In this document: in pieces, positions 1 to 8,024 of the stretch
Layout of the letters: the number at the start of each line of letters is the position of its first letter
Numbering within the stretch: position 1 is the first letter of the stretch
DNA from: Azospirillum oryzae
GTDB lineage: Bacteria; Pseudomonadota; Alphaproteobacteria; Azospirillales; Azospirillaceae
Assembly (NCBI RefSeq): GCF_008364795.1
Contig: NZ_VTTM01000022.1
Location: 1 to 38,488 of the forward strand
DNA length: 38,488 nt
Direction: 5' to 3'
Made by a program: the position numbers and the translations under genes
Notes under the pieces: model-generated
The model's input: the letters and a program-made list of their open reading frames with translations, nothing else
Told to the model about the DNA's origin: nothing
Database searches by the model: none

Positions 1-110
1 ATCAGGAATAGTCATCACCGGCCCGGAATCGCTTTTGAGGTGCGTAATGATCGGGCCACTTTACCAGATCGTGTACACTCTGCGAGAAGCAATCCCAGAC
101 ATGGGGATGA

Positions 111-1457
111 TCAGCCGTTCTCCGCCAGCACCGAGCCCGCGAGGTAGAGCGAGCCGCAGATCAGCACGCGCGCCGGGGTCTGCCGGCCGGCCACCAGATC
201 GGCCAGGGCGGCGTCCACGCCGTCGGCGGCGCCATGGTCGCGGATGCCGCAGAGCTTGGCGGTCTCGCAGGATTCCTCGGCGGTGAAGCTGGCTTCCTCG
301 CCCGGGATCGCCACCGCGCGCAGGGCATGGGTGAAGGGGGCCAGCGGACCCAGGAACTCGAACGGGTCCTTGCTGGACAGCATGCCGTAGATCAGCAGAA
401 GCGGCAGGGCGGGGCCGCTCCCCGATCCCTCATCGGGCTGGCCACGCGACCAGTCGACCGCCTGACGGGCCAGAACCTCGCCGGCCGAATCGTTGTGGCC
501 GCCGTCCAGCCACAGCTCCCAACCTGCCGGCAGGTTCTCGGCCAGCGGGCCGCGGGTCAGGCGCTGCAGACGCCCCGGCCACTCGACGGTGGCAAGGCCG
601 CGGCGCACCGCGTCGTCGTCCACCGCCAGCGGCAGGTGGTCGAGACAGGCGATGGCGACGCCGGCATTGGTGATCTGGTGGACGCCGGCCAGCCCCGGCA
701 TCGGCAGGTCCAGTTTGCGCTTCGCGCTCTCGAAGCGGAAGCCGTCCGGACGCTCTTCCACCGACCAGCTCTGGATGGGCGCGGCGATGGCATTGGCGCG
801 CAGCTTCAGCACCTTCAGCGCGTCGGCTTCCGGCTGCGGGGCCAGCACCACCGGGACGCCGGGCTTGAAGATGCCGGCCTTCTCGCTGCCGATCTCCATC
901 AGCGACTCGCCCAGGAACTGGCGGTGGTCGTAGGAGATGCGGGTGACCGCCGTCACTGCCGGCTTGTCCACCACGTTGGTGGCGTCCAGCCGCCCGCCCA
1001 GCCCGGTTTCCAGCAGGACCACGTCGGCCGGCACGCGGGAGAAGGCGAGGAAGGCGGCGACCGTCGTCACCTCGAAGAAGGTGATCGGATTGCCGGCGTT
1101 GGCAACCTCGCATTCCTCCAGCAGGGCGGCCAGATGGTCGTCGTCGATCAGCCGGCCGGCCAGGCGGATGCGCTCGTGAAAGCGCACGAGGTGCGGCGAT
1201 GTGTAGACATGGACGCGGTGGCCGGCCGCCTCCAGCATCGCGCGCAGGAAGGCGACGGTCGATCCCTTGCCGTTGGTGCCGGCGACATGGACCACCGGCG
1301 GCAGCTTGCGCTCCGGATGGTCCAGCGCCGCCAGCAGACGGCGCACCCGGTCCAGAGACAGGTCGATGACCTTGGGATGAAGCCCCTTCAGTCGGTCCAG
1401 CACCGGGTCGGAACGGGTCGCGGCTGGGCGGGAGAGTGGAAGGGCGGCATCGATCAT
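111..1457 (-). CDS. folC: Bifunctional folylpolyglutamate synthase / dihydrofolate synthase
   Basis: Cytosolic Mur-ligase-fold enzyme that uses ATP to add glutamate to dihydropteroate or folates. The 448-residue protein has the P-loop GTNGKGS at residues 60-66, the TSPHL folate-binding motif at 86-90, the FEVTT segment, and the C-terminal Mur-ligase domain signature DGGHN. Length is normal for the family. The ATG is preceded by AGAGACG on the minus strand. It starts 34 bp after the accD stop on the same strand, so it is probably the last gene of a trpB-trpA-accD-folC operon. Whether it has both activities or only the FolC polyglutamylation activity cannot be told from sequence. No terminator with a T tract is visible between the stop and the window edge. 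Confidence 0.96.
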   Translation of the reverse strand: MIDAALPLSRPAATRSDPVLDRLKGLHPKVIDLSLDRVRRLLAALDHPERKLPPVVHVAGTNGKGSTVAFLRAMLEAAGHRVHVYTSPHLVRFHERIRLAGRLIDDDHLAALLEECEVANAGNPITFFEVTTVAAFLAFSRVPADVVLLETGLGGRLDATNVVDKPAVTAVTRISYDHRQFLGESLMEIGSEKAGIFKPGVPVVLAPQPEADALKVLKLRANAIAAPIQSWSVEERPDGFRFESAKRKLDLPMPGLAGVHQITNAGVAIACLDHLPLAVDDDAVRRGLATVEWPGRLQRLTRGPLAENLPAGWELWLDGGHNDSAGEVLARQAVDWSRGQPDEGSGSGPALPLLLIYGMLSSKDPFEFLGPLAPFTHALRAVAIPGEEASFTAEESCETAKLCGIRDHGAADGVDAALADLVAGRQTPARVLICGSLYLAGSVLAENG

Positions 1458-1491
1458 GATCGTCTCTGGTCGGATGGACGGGGGGTGCCGG

Positions 1492-2532
1492 TCAGTCGTC
1501 GCCGGCCTGGACAGGAGCCGCCGGCTGAGAAGACGACTGCTGGGAAGACGCCTGCTGCGTCGCCATCGGCTGGGCCGCGGTCGCCTGTGTGGCCGGCTGC
1601 GTGACCGGCTGGGGCAACTGGACCGGTTCGCCGTCGGCCGCCTGGGCGGCGGACAGGTCGATGTCCTCCACCACCGTGTCGAGGCGCGGCGTCATCAGCA
1701 GGCCGATGGTGCGGACCAGCGTCGGGCGCAGGTCGCGGCGATGGACGACCATGTCGACCATGCCGTGTTCCAGCAGGTACTCGGAGCGCTGGAAGCCTTC
1801 CGGCAGGGTCTCGCGGATCGTGCTCTCGATCACGCGGGCGCCGGCAAAGCCGATCTGCGCGCCCTTCTCGGCGATGTGGATGTCGCCCAGCATGGCGAAG
1901 CTGGCGGTGACGCCGCCGGTGGTCGGATCGGTCAGCACGACGATGTAGGGCAGGCCGGCTTCCTTGACCATCTCCACCGCGATGGTGGTGCGCGGCATCT
2001 GCATCAGCGACAGGATGCCTTCCTGCATGCGGGCGCCGCCCGACGCCGGGACGACGATCAGCGGGGCATTCTTCGCCACCGCCAGCCGGGCGGCGGTCAG
2101 CAGCCCTTCGCCGACGGCGATGCCCATCGACCCGCCCATGAAGCCGAAGTCGAAGGCGGCGACCACGGCGGCATGACCGCCGATGCGGCCTTCACCCACC
2201 ACGATGGCGTCGGTGCGGCCGGTCTTGGTCTGGGCTTCCTTCAGGCGGTCGGTGTAGCGCTTCTGGTCGCGGAACTTCAGCGGGTCGGCGACCGACTTCG
2301 GCAGTTCCACGGCCTCGTAGGCACCGTCGTCGAACATCGACTCCAGCCGCTTGACCGGGTCGAGCCGCATGTGGAAGCCGCAATGCTGGCAGACGTGCAG
2401 GTTCTCTTCCAGCTCGCGGTGGAACAGCATCGACTCGCAGCTCGGGCACTTGTGCCAGAGGTTGTCGGGCACTTCCTTGCGGGCATAGAGCGCGCGGATC
2501 TTGGGACGGACGTAGTTGGTAAGCCAGTTCAT
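1492..2532 (-). CDS. accD: Acetyl-CoA carboxylase carboxyltransferase subunit beta
   Basis: Beta subunit of the carboxyltransferase that moves CO2 from biotin to acetyl-CoA to give malonyl-CoA, the first step of fatty-acid synthesis. It works as an AccA2D2 heterotetramer. The 346-residue protein begins MNWLTNYVRPKIR, the usual start, with AAAGG a few bases upstream; an in-frame upstream ATG at 2586 lacks support. The N-terminal zinc ribbon has cysteines at 29, 32, 48 and 51. The crotonase-like core follows, with GGSMG and GGARMQEG motifs. Odd feature: residues about 294-346 are a low-complexity tail rich in Gln, Ala, Ser, Thr and Pro, beyond the roughly 300 residues typical of the enzyme. It lies between trpA and folC. 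Confidence 0.97.
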   Translation of the reverse strand: MNWLTNYVRPKIRALYARKEVPDNLWHKCPSCESMLFHRELEENLHVCQHCGFHMRLDPVKRLESMFDDGAYEAVELPKSVADPLKFRDQKRYTDRLKEAQTKTGRTDAIVVGEGRIGGHAAVVAAFDFGFMGGSMGIAVGEGLLTAARLAVAKNAPLIVVPASGGARMQEGILSLMQMPRTTIAVEMVKEAGLPYIVVLTDPTTGGVTASFAMLGDIHIAEKGAQIGFAGARVIESTIRETLPEGFQRSEYLLEHGMVDMVVHRRDLRPTLVRTIGLLMTPRLDTVVEDIDLSAAQAADGEPVQLPQPVTQPATQATAAQPMATQQASSQQSSSQPAAPVQAGDD

Positions 2533-2656
2533 GGAACGCCTTTCAACGACATGGCGGTACGCCGAAGCCCGGCGCCGGCTGGACATCGGGTCCTTGCCGC
2601 ACCGGGCTCTTCAGCCGTTCGTCGCCATGAGCGATCGTGTTGCAGGTGTCGTAAAG

Positions 2657-2679
2657 CGGTTTGCCGCCGTTGTAAACCG
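2657..2679 (-). other. Small stem-loop between trpA and accD
   Basis: CGGTTT and AAACCG form a 6-bp inverted repeat around an 11-nt loop, just after the trpA stop. There is no T tract, so it is not a convincing intrinsic terminator. It may be an RNA-processing or weak pause site in the 155-bp trpA-accD gap, or chance. Confidence 0.25.
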
Positions 2680-2687
2680 TCCGTCCC

Positions 2688-3536
2688 TCACCCCCGCGCC
2701 GCACGCACCCCGGCGGCCAGTTCGCCGACGAAGCCCAGCACGTCCTCGACCGTCCCCGGCTTGACACCACCGGACGCGTCGATCCCATCGGCCAGACGGG
2801 TGACGATGGCGGAGCCGACCACGGCGGCGTCGGCGACGCGGGCGACCTCGGCGGCCTGGTCCGGCGTCTTGATGCCGAAGCCGACGGCGACCGGCAGGTC
2901 GGTGTGGCGCTTCAGCTGGGCAACCGCCGCGTCGATGGCGGTGTTCGACGCGCTGGCGGTGCCGGTGATGCCGGCGATCGACACGTAATAGACGAAGCCG
3001 GAGGTGTTGCGCATCACCATGGGCATGCGCGCCTCGTCGGTGGTCGGCGTCGTCAGGCGGACGAAGCTGACGCCGGCCTGCAGCGCCGGGATGCACAGCT
3101 CCTCGTCCTCTTCCGGCGGCAGGTCGACGACGATCAGGCCGTCCACCCCGGCCTCGCGCGCGGCGGCCAGGAAGGGCTCCACCCCATAGGCGTGGATCGG
3201 GTTGAAATAGCCCATCAGGATGATCGGGGTGTCGGCATCCTGCTTGCGAAAGCCGCGGACCATCTCCAGCGTCTTGCGCACCGTCATCCCGGCCTTCAGC
3301 GCGCGCAGCGAGGAGGCCTGGATCGCCGGGCCGTCGGCCATCGGATCGGTGAAGGGCATACCCAGCTCGATCAGGTCGGCGCCGGTGGCCGGCAGGCCGT
3401 TCAGCACCGCTTGAGAGACGGCGGGATCGGGGTCGCCGGCGGTGATGAAGGTGACCAGACCGGCGCGGCCCTCCGCCTTCAGCGCGGCAAAACGGCGGGC
3501 GATGCGGCTGTCGGCCAGGACGTCCACGCTCTTCAT
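2688..3536 (-). CDS. trpA: Tryptophan synthase alpha subunit
   Basis: Cleaves indole-3-glycerol phosphate to indole and glyceraldehyde-3-phosphate, passing indole to TrpB through the alpha2beta2 tunnel. The 282-residue TIM-barrel protein has the family signature LIELGMPFTDPMADGPAIQ. It contains the catalytic Glu57 and Asp68, equivalent to Glu49 and Asp60 of the Salmonella enzyme by spacing. The phosphate-binding GFGIKTP and VVGSAIV segments are near the C-terminus. The ATG at 3536 (MKSVDVLADSRIARRF) is 8 bp downstream of the trpB stop, so translation is probably coupled. A longer in-frame start at 3611 would overlap trpB and is rejected. Confidence 0.97.
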   Translation of the reverse strand: MKSVDVLADSRIARRFAALKAEGRAGLVTFITAGDPDPAVSQAVLNGLPATGADLIELGMPFTDPMADGPAIQASSLRALKAGMTVRKTLEMVRGFRKQDADTPIILMGYFNPIHAYGVEPFLAAAREAGVDGLIVVDLPPEEDEELCIPALQAGVSFVRLTTPTTDEARMPMVMRNTSGFVYYVSIAGITGTASASNTAIDAAVAQLKRHTDLPVAVGFGIKTPDQAAEVARVADAAVVGSAIVTRLADGIDASGGVKPGTVEDVLGFVGELAAGVRAARG

Positions 3537-3544
3537 GACGGCGC

Positions 3545-4762
3545 TCACAGTTCCACTCCCAGATGCTTGGCGACGGAGAAGATGTCCTTGTCGCCGCGGC
3601 CCGACAGGCACAGCACCATCAGGTGGTCCTTGGGCAGTTTCGGTGCGCGCTTGATCACCTCGGCAAGGCCGTGGGCGGATTCCAGCGCCGGGATGATGCC
3701 CTCGGTGCGGGCGCAGAGCTGGAAGGCGTCCAGCGCCTCCTGGTCGGTGGCATAGGCGTATTCGACGCGGCCCACGTCATGCAGCCAGCTGTGTTCCGGC
3801 CCGATGCCGGGATAGTCGAGACCGGCGGAGATCGAATGGCCTTCCAGGATCTGGCCGTCCTCGTCCTGCAGCAGATAGGTGCGGTTGCCGTGCAGCACGC
3901 CGGGGCGGCCGCCGTTGATCGAGGCGGCATGGTCGAGCGGCCCCTTCTCGATGCCGCGGCCGGCGGCCTCGACGCCGACCATCTGCACGGTCGGCTCGTC
4001 CAGGAAGGGGTGGAACAGGCCGATGGCGTTCGACCCGCCGCCGACGCAGGCGACCAGGCTGTCGGGCAGGCGGCCTTCCTGCTCCTGCATCTGGGTGCGC
4101 ACCTCGTCGCCGATCACCGACTGGAAGTCGCGGACCATGGCGGGATACGGGTGCGGGCCGGCCGCGGTGCCGATGATGTAGAAGGTGTCGGCGACGTTGG
4201 TGACCCAGTCGCGCAGCGCCTCGTTCATCGCGTCCTTCAGCGTGCCGCTGCCCGACGTCACCGGGCGGACTTCGGCCCCCAGCAGCTTCATGCGGAAGAC
4301 GTTGGGCTGCTGGCGGGCGATGTCGGTCTCGCCCATGTAGATGACGCAGGGCATGTTGTAGAGCGCGCAGACCGTCGCGGTCGCCACGCCATGCTGGCCG
4401 GCGCCCGTCTCGGCGATGATGCGGGTCTTGCCCATGCGCCGGGCCAGCAGGATCTGGCCGATGCAGTTGTTGATCTTGTGCGCGCCGGTGTGGTTCAGCT
4501 CCTCGCGCTTGAAGTAGATCTTGGCGCCGCCCAGCTGCTCGGTCAGGCGTTCCGCGTAATAGAGCGGGTTGGGCCGGCCGACATACTGCTTCAGCTGCTG
4601 GCGCATCTCGCCTTCGAAGGCGGGATCGGCACGCGCCTCGCGATAGGCCTTCTCGACCTCCAGGATCAGGGGCATCAGCGTCTCGGCGACGAAGCGGCCG
4701 CCAAAGATTCCGAAATGCCCGCGCTCGTCGGGACCGGAGCGGTAGGTGTTCAGTTTGGTCAT
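3545..4762 (-). CDS. trpB: Tryptophan synthase beta subunit
   Basis: PLP enzyme that condenses indole with serine to make tryptophan, in complex with TrpA. The 405-residue protein has the PLP-binding lysine in HTGAHKINN (Lys96), the catalytic acid in AETGAGQHG (Glu118) and the phosphate-binding loop GGGSNA at 241-246. The start MTKLNTYRSGPDERGHFG matches the family N-terminus. In-frame codons back to 4918 lack support and would overlap the promoter region. It is the first gene of the operon here. The usual alphaproteobacterial neighbour trpF is absent upstream, where a divergent receiver-Hpt gene lies instead. Confidence 0.97.
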   Translation of the reverse strand: MTKLNTYRSGPDERGHFGIFGGRFVAETLMPLILEVEKAYREARADPAFEGEMRQQLKQYVGRPNPLYYAERLTEQLGGAKIYFKREELNHTGAHKINNCIGQILLARRMGKTRIIAETGAGQHGVATATVCALYNMPCVIYMGETDIARQQPNVFRMKLLGAEVRPVTSGSGTLKDAMNEALRDWVTNVADTFYIIGTAAGPHPYPAMVRDFQSVIGDEVRTQMQEQEGRLPDSLVACVGGGSNAIGLFHPFLDEPTVQMVGVEAAGRGIEKGPLDHAASINGGRPGVLHGNRTYLLQDEDGQILEGHSISAGLDYPGIGPEHSWLHDVGRVEYAYATDQEALDAFQLCARTEGIIPALESAHGLAEVIKRAPKLPKDHLMVLCLSGRGDKDIFSVAKHLGVEL

Positions 4763-4844
4763 CGTCTGCGGCACTGCCTGAAGTCGAAGGGAAGCTGGTG
4801 TCGGGCGGGCGGCACATCCGGTCCGGACGCCGGCCAAGCGCGAC

Positions 4845-4873
4845 ACCATACCGGCGGGACGCGCCGATTTGAA
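4845..4873 (-). promoter_or_regulatory. Predicted sigma-70 promoter for trpB-trpA-accD-folC
   Basis: On the minus strand TTCAAA (4873-4868) and TATGGT (4850-4845) are separated by exactly 17 bp. Transcription would begin near 4838, giving a leader of about 75 nt. I see no Trp-rich leader peptide or attenuator in that leader. Confidence 0.4.
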
Positions 4874-4929
4874 GCGCCGGGCCACGGAGATCCGCGAAAT
4901 CCACCCGTCCGCATACATGGAGCGGGGCT

Positions 4930-4958
4930 TTGCAGCGGCAAGGCCGCGCCCTTACACT
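4930..4958 (+). promoter_or_regulatory. Predicted sigma-70 promoter for the receiver-Hpt gene
   Basis: TTGCAG (4930-4935) and TACACT (4953-4958) have a 17-bp spacer. Transcription would begin about 25 nt upstream of the ATG at 4989. It is divergent from the trpB promoter. Confidence 0.45.
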
Positions 4959-4988
4959 GGCCCTTCCTTTATTGCGGAGCCTCTTCCG

Positions 4989-5852
4989 ATGACGCAGCGG
5001 ACGCCGCCGTCGCTTCTCCCCACGGATGTCCAGCCCATGGGCCTTCAGCCGGCATCGCGCCGGATTCTGGTGGTGGAGGACAGTCCGCTGAACCAGATGC
5101 TGGTCACCGCCATCCTGGCCCAGGCCGGCCACCGCGCCGACACAGCGAACAACGGTCTGGAGGCGGTGATGGCGGCGCAGGCCGGCGGCTATGACCTGAT
5201 CCTGATGGATCTGTCGATGCCGGAAATGGACGGGCTGACCGCCACCCGGCTGCTGCGCGACCTGCCGGGACCGGCCGGCCGGGTTCCGGTGGTCGCCATG
5301 ACCGCCGACACCGACGAGGCCGACCGTGTCCGCTGCCAGGACGCCGGCATGAACGACCATGTCGCCAAGCCGGTGGACCGGGTGCTGCTGTTGGAGACGG
5401 TGGAGAAGTGGCTGCGGGCGGCGTCGGCGCCGGTCCGGTCGGCCGGCTTCGGCGCTTGCGCCCCGGCGGCGCCGACGGTGGTGGGCGAGGTGCTGGATCG
5501 CGAGGTGCTGGCGCAGCTGGCCCAGGATCTGGATGCGGAATTGCTGAGCGACGTGCTGCGGCAGTTCGTGGAGGAGACGCGGGAACGGGTGGCGCGCATC
5601 GCCGGGGAGACCGACCGCGCCGTCCTGACGCGCGAGGCGCACACGCTGAAAAGCACCGCCGGGACCTTCGGCGCCCGCGCCCTGTGCAGCGCCGCCCGCG
5701 CGCTGGAGATGGCGTGCCGGGCATCCGTCGCGGAACCGAAGGGGGTAAAGGGAGACGGGACGGCGGACGCGGTGGAGAGGCTGCGCGGCGAGATTCCCCA
5801 ACTGGCCGGGGACGCCATCGCGGCCTACCGCGCCGCCGGATATCCGGTCTGA
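4989..5852 (+). CDS. Response regulator receiver-Hpt protein
   Basis: Cytosolic phosphorelay protein of 287 residues. An N-terminal receiver domain (about 25-140) has the acidic pair Glu30-Asp31, phosphoacceptor Asp74 in LILMDLSMPEMDG, Thr105 and Lys127 in AKPVD, so it looks active. A C-terminal Hpt domain (about 165-280) has the phosphorylatable histidine His218 in REAHTLKSTAGTFGA. There is no kinase core, membrane segment or DNA-binding domain. This receiver-Hpt order is the same as the tail of hybrid kinases such as the one at 9956, so it may be a detached relay module. The chosen ATG has GGAG about 11 nt upstream; an in-frame ATG at 4869 is upstream of the predicted promoter. It ends 15 bp before a convergent cold-shock gene. 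The partner kinase is unknown. Confidence 0.9.
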   Translation: MTQRTPPSLLPTDVQPMGLQPASRRILVVEDSPLNQMLVTAILAQAGHRADTANNGLEAVMAAQAGGYDLILMDLSMPEMDGLTATRLLRDLPGPAGRVPVVAMTADTDEADRVRCQDAGMNDHVAKPVDRVLLLETVEKWLRAASAPVRSAGFGACAPAAPTVVGEVLDREVLAQLAQDLDAELLSDVLRQFVEETRERVARIAGETDRAVLTREAHTLKSTAGTFGARALCSAARALEMACRASVAEPKGVKGDGTADAVERLRGEIPQLAGDAIAAYRAAGYPV

Positions 5853-5867
5853 GTCAGCGCGGGCTCG

Positions 5868-6077
5868 TCACTCGACGACGCTGATGTTCACCGCCGAGTC
5901 CTTGCCGTTGTTGCCCCGCTCCACCTCGAACTGGACGCGCTGGCCTTCCGACAGGGCATGCAGGCCGGAGCGCTGGACCGCGGTTATGTGAACGAACACG
6001 TCCTTCGAACCGGCCTCCGGCGCGATGAAGCCGTATCCCTTGGTGGTGTTGAACCATTTGACGGTGCCGTTTGTCAT
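5868..6077 (-). CDS. Cold-shock domain protein (CspA family)
   Basis: A 69-residue single cold-shock domain, an OB fold that binds single-stranded RNA or DNA and melts RNA structure. RNP1 is KGYGFI (residues 13-18) and RNP2 is VFVHI (27-31). The N-terminal MTNGTVKWFN is the canonical family start, with a very strong GGGGGAGG upstream on the minus strand. The family acts as an RNA chaperone, often in cold or stationary-phase adaptation; which stimulus acts here cannot be seen. The 288 bp upstream (6078-6365) hold no other gene and could include a long 5' leader, as many csp genes have. Confidence 0.96.
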   Translation of the reverse strand: MTNGTVKWFNTTKGYGFIAPEAGSKDVFVHITAVQRSGLHALSEGQRVQFEVERGNNGKDSAVNISVVE

Positions 6078-6365
6078 GGGCCTCCCCCTAGTCACTGCGA
6101 AGCTGGTCTTTGCAAAGCACATGGGTCCGGGATCGCCGGCATCGGCCGCGCCGTGAGGCCTGCCGGGCAAGCGGAACCAAGACATTGTGCGGGGAGGCTA
6201 GCCGCATGCTGTGGTTGCGGGCAATTCCATCTCACGGCATAGGACCAACGAAGGCCGACTTCAGAATCGAATTACGACCAAGGCGGCAACGCTTTGTCGA
6301 AGGGTATTAGCCCGCTTCTTGTATGTCTGCGCGGGGAAGCGAGAAATCCTTGCCGAAATAAAGGC

Positions 6366-7787
6366 TTAGAGTTTCCCTTCGGCCTGCCAGGCCAAGCGTT
6401 TGCGGTAGATCGTCGAGGCGCTGATCTGCAGCAGGGCGGCGGCGCGCGGGATGTTGCCGTCGCAGGCGGCGATGGCGTCCTCGATGGCGTCCTTCTCCAC
6501 CTCCCACAGCGGCTTGATGGAGTCCGGGGAAGGCGGGACATGCGGGCGCGGGGCCGGAAGGGCGCCGGCCGGCGCGGCGGCGGTGGCGGCATGGACCGAC
6601 ACCGGCTGCGGCGTGCCGAGCGGCGGAGGCAGCATCTCCGGCATCACCGTGTCGCCGTCATGCAGCACGGCGACGATGCGCACGACGTTCTGCAACTGGC
6701 GGACGTTGCCCGGCCAGTGATAATGGCGCAGCGCCTGCTCCACCTCGGGCGAGAAGCGGGTGAAGCCCTTCTTCTCCTCCTTCGCGAACTCCGCCAGATA
6801 GTGGCGGGCGATCTCCAGCACGTCGTCCTCGCGCTCGCGCAGCGGCGGCAGATGGATGGGGATGACGTGCAGGCGGTAATAGAGATCCTCGCGGAACCGC
6901 CCTTCCTCCACCTCGCGCAGGGGGTCGCGGTTGGTGGCGCAGACGATGCGCAGATCGACCTTCTCCAGCTTCGACCCGCCGACGGGGGTGAAGGTGCCGG
7001 TCTGGATGAAGCGCAGCAGCTTGGTCTGCAGGTCGGGCGCCAGTTCGCAGATCTCGTCCAGGAACAGGGTGCCGCCGTCGGCGCGCGCCGCCGCGCCCTC
7101 GCGGTCGGACACCGCCCCGGTGAAGCTGCCCTTCACATGACCGAAGATCTCGCTTTCCATGAGATCCTTCGGGATGGCGCCGCAGTTGATGGCGATGAAG
7201 GGGCGCGAGGCGCGCTGGCTCTGGCGGTGGATCGCCTCGGCGCAGACCTCCTTGCCGGTTCCGGATTCGCCGGTGATGAAGACGGTCGCGCGCGAAGAGG
7301 CGGCGCTGTCGACGATGCGGTAGACCGCCTGCATCGCCAGCGACGAGCCGATGAAGCCGTGATAGCGGGCGCGGTTCAGGTCCTTCTCGAAGGTGTCGAC
7401 CAGCTGGGCCAGCCGCAGCCGCTCCATCGCGTTGCGGACCGTCACCACCAGCCGGTCGGCGGAGAAGGGCTTCACCAGGAAATCATAGGCGCCGTAGCGC
7501 ATCGCCTCCACCGCCGCCTTCACCGAGCCGTGGGCGGTGATGACGATGACGGCGCATGGCAAGGCCTGGGCATCGATGCGTTTCAGCACCTCCATCCCGT
7601 TCATGTCCGGCAGCTGCAGATCCAGCAGCACGACCATCGGCGCGCCGTCGTTCAGCTGCGCCAGCGCGTCGGCCCCGGTCTCCACCGAGATGACGGCGTG
7701 GGATTCCTTTTTCAGGTATTCCGCATAGACACGGGCCAGCGACGGCGTGTCTTCGATCAGCAGGACGGGAATGGAACCTGGCGGCAT
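6366..7787 (-). CDS. Sigma-54-dependent response regulator (NtrC/LuxO type)
   Basis: Transcriptional activator of 473 residues with three domains. The receiver (about 5-120) has phosphoacceptor Asp56, Thr84 and Lys106. The AAA+ domain (about 145-375) has Walker A GESGTGKE at 173-180 and Walker B LFLDE at 241-245. The sigma-54 contact loop reads GSFTGA at 220-225, where GAFTGA is usual. The Fis-type helix-turn-helix is at the C-terminus (about 435-470, GNIPRAAALLQISASTIYRKR). The C-terminal segment resembles LuxO-type regulators. A low-complexity Ala/Pro linker (about 385-420) joins AAA+ and HTH. No sensor kinase is adjacent, so it is an orphan. The ATG at 7787 has no clear Shine-Dalgarno. It is divergent from coaBC. 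Confidence 0.92.
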   Translation of the reverse strand: MPPGSIPVLLIEDTPSLARVYAEYLKKESHAVISVETGADALAQLNDGAPMVVLLDLQLPDMNGMEVLKRIDAQALPCAVIVITAHGSVKAAVEAMRYGAYDFLVKPFSADRLVVTVRNAMERLRLAQLVDTFEKDLNRARYHGFIGSSLAMQAVYRIVDSAASSRATVFITGESGTGKEVCAEAIHRQSQRASRPFIAINCGAIPKDLMESEIFGHVKGSFTGAVSDREGAAARADGGTLFLDEICELAPDLQTKLLRFIQTGTFTPVGGSKLEKVDLRIVCATNRDPLREVEEGRFREDLYYRLHVIPIHLPPLREREDDVLEIARHYLAEFAKEEKKGFTRFSPEVEQALRHYHWPGNVRQLQNVVRIVAVLHDGDTVMPEMLPPPLGTPQPVSVHAATAAAPAGALPAPRPHVPPSPDSIKPLWEVEKDAIEDAIAACDGNIPRAAALLQISASTIYRKRLAWQAEGKL

Positions 7788-8024
7788 GCTGTGGGTGACA
7801 CGCGAAGGGTGGAGACGGAACAGCTCCTATTGTCTAACAGATAATTCCGAAAATCCCACCTTTACGCGCATGGCCGGCAGCGCGAACACATCGAAATCAC
7901 CGTCGGACGGAATGTGTCGCGGCGGCGCCGCTTGCCGGGGGCGGCGCGATGAACTATCAGCAGCGGGCATGGGATGTCGGGAAACAGGCATCGGAAATCA
8001 GGCGTCGGATAGAGGGGGTTCGCC

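Noticed and set aside
1..110. Terminator for folC from GGCCCG (20-25) and CGGGCC (52-57)
   Set aside because: The loop is 26 nt long and there is no T tract on the minus strand.
4763..4844. Trp attenuator upstream of trpB
   Set aside because: No leader peptide with tandem Trp codons and no terminator/antiterminator pair is visible.
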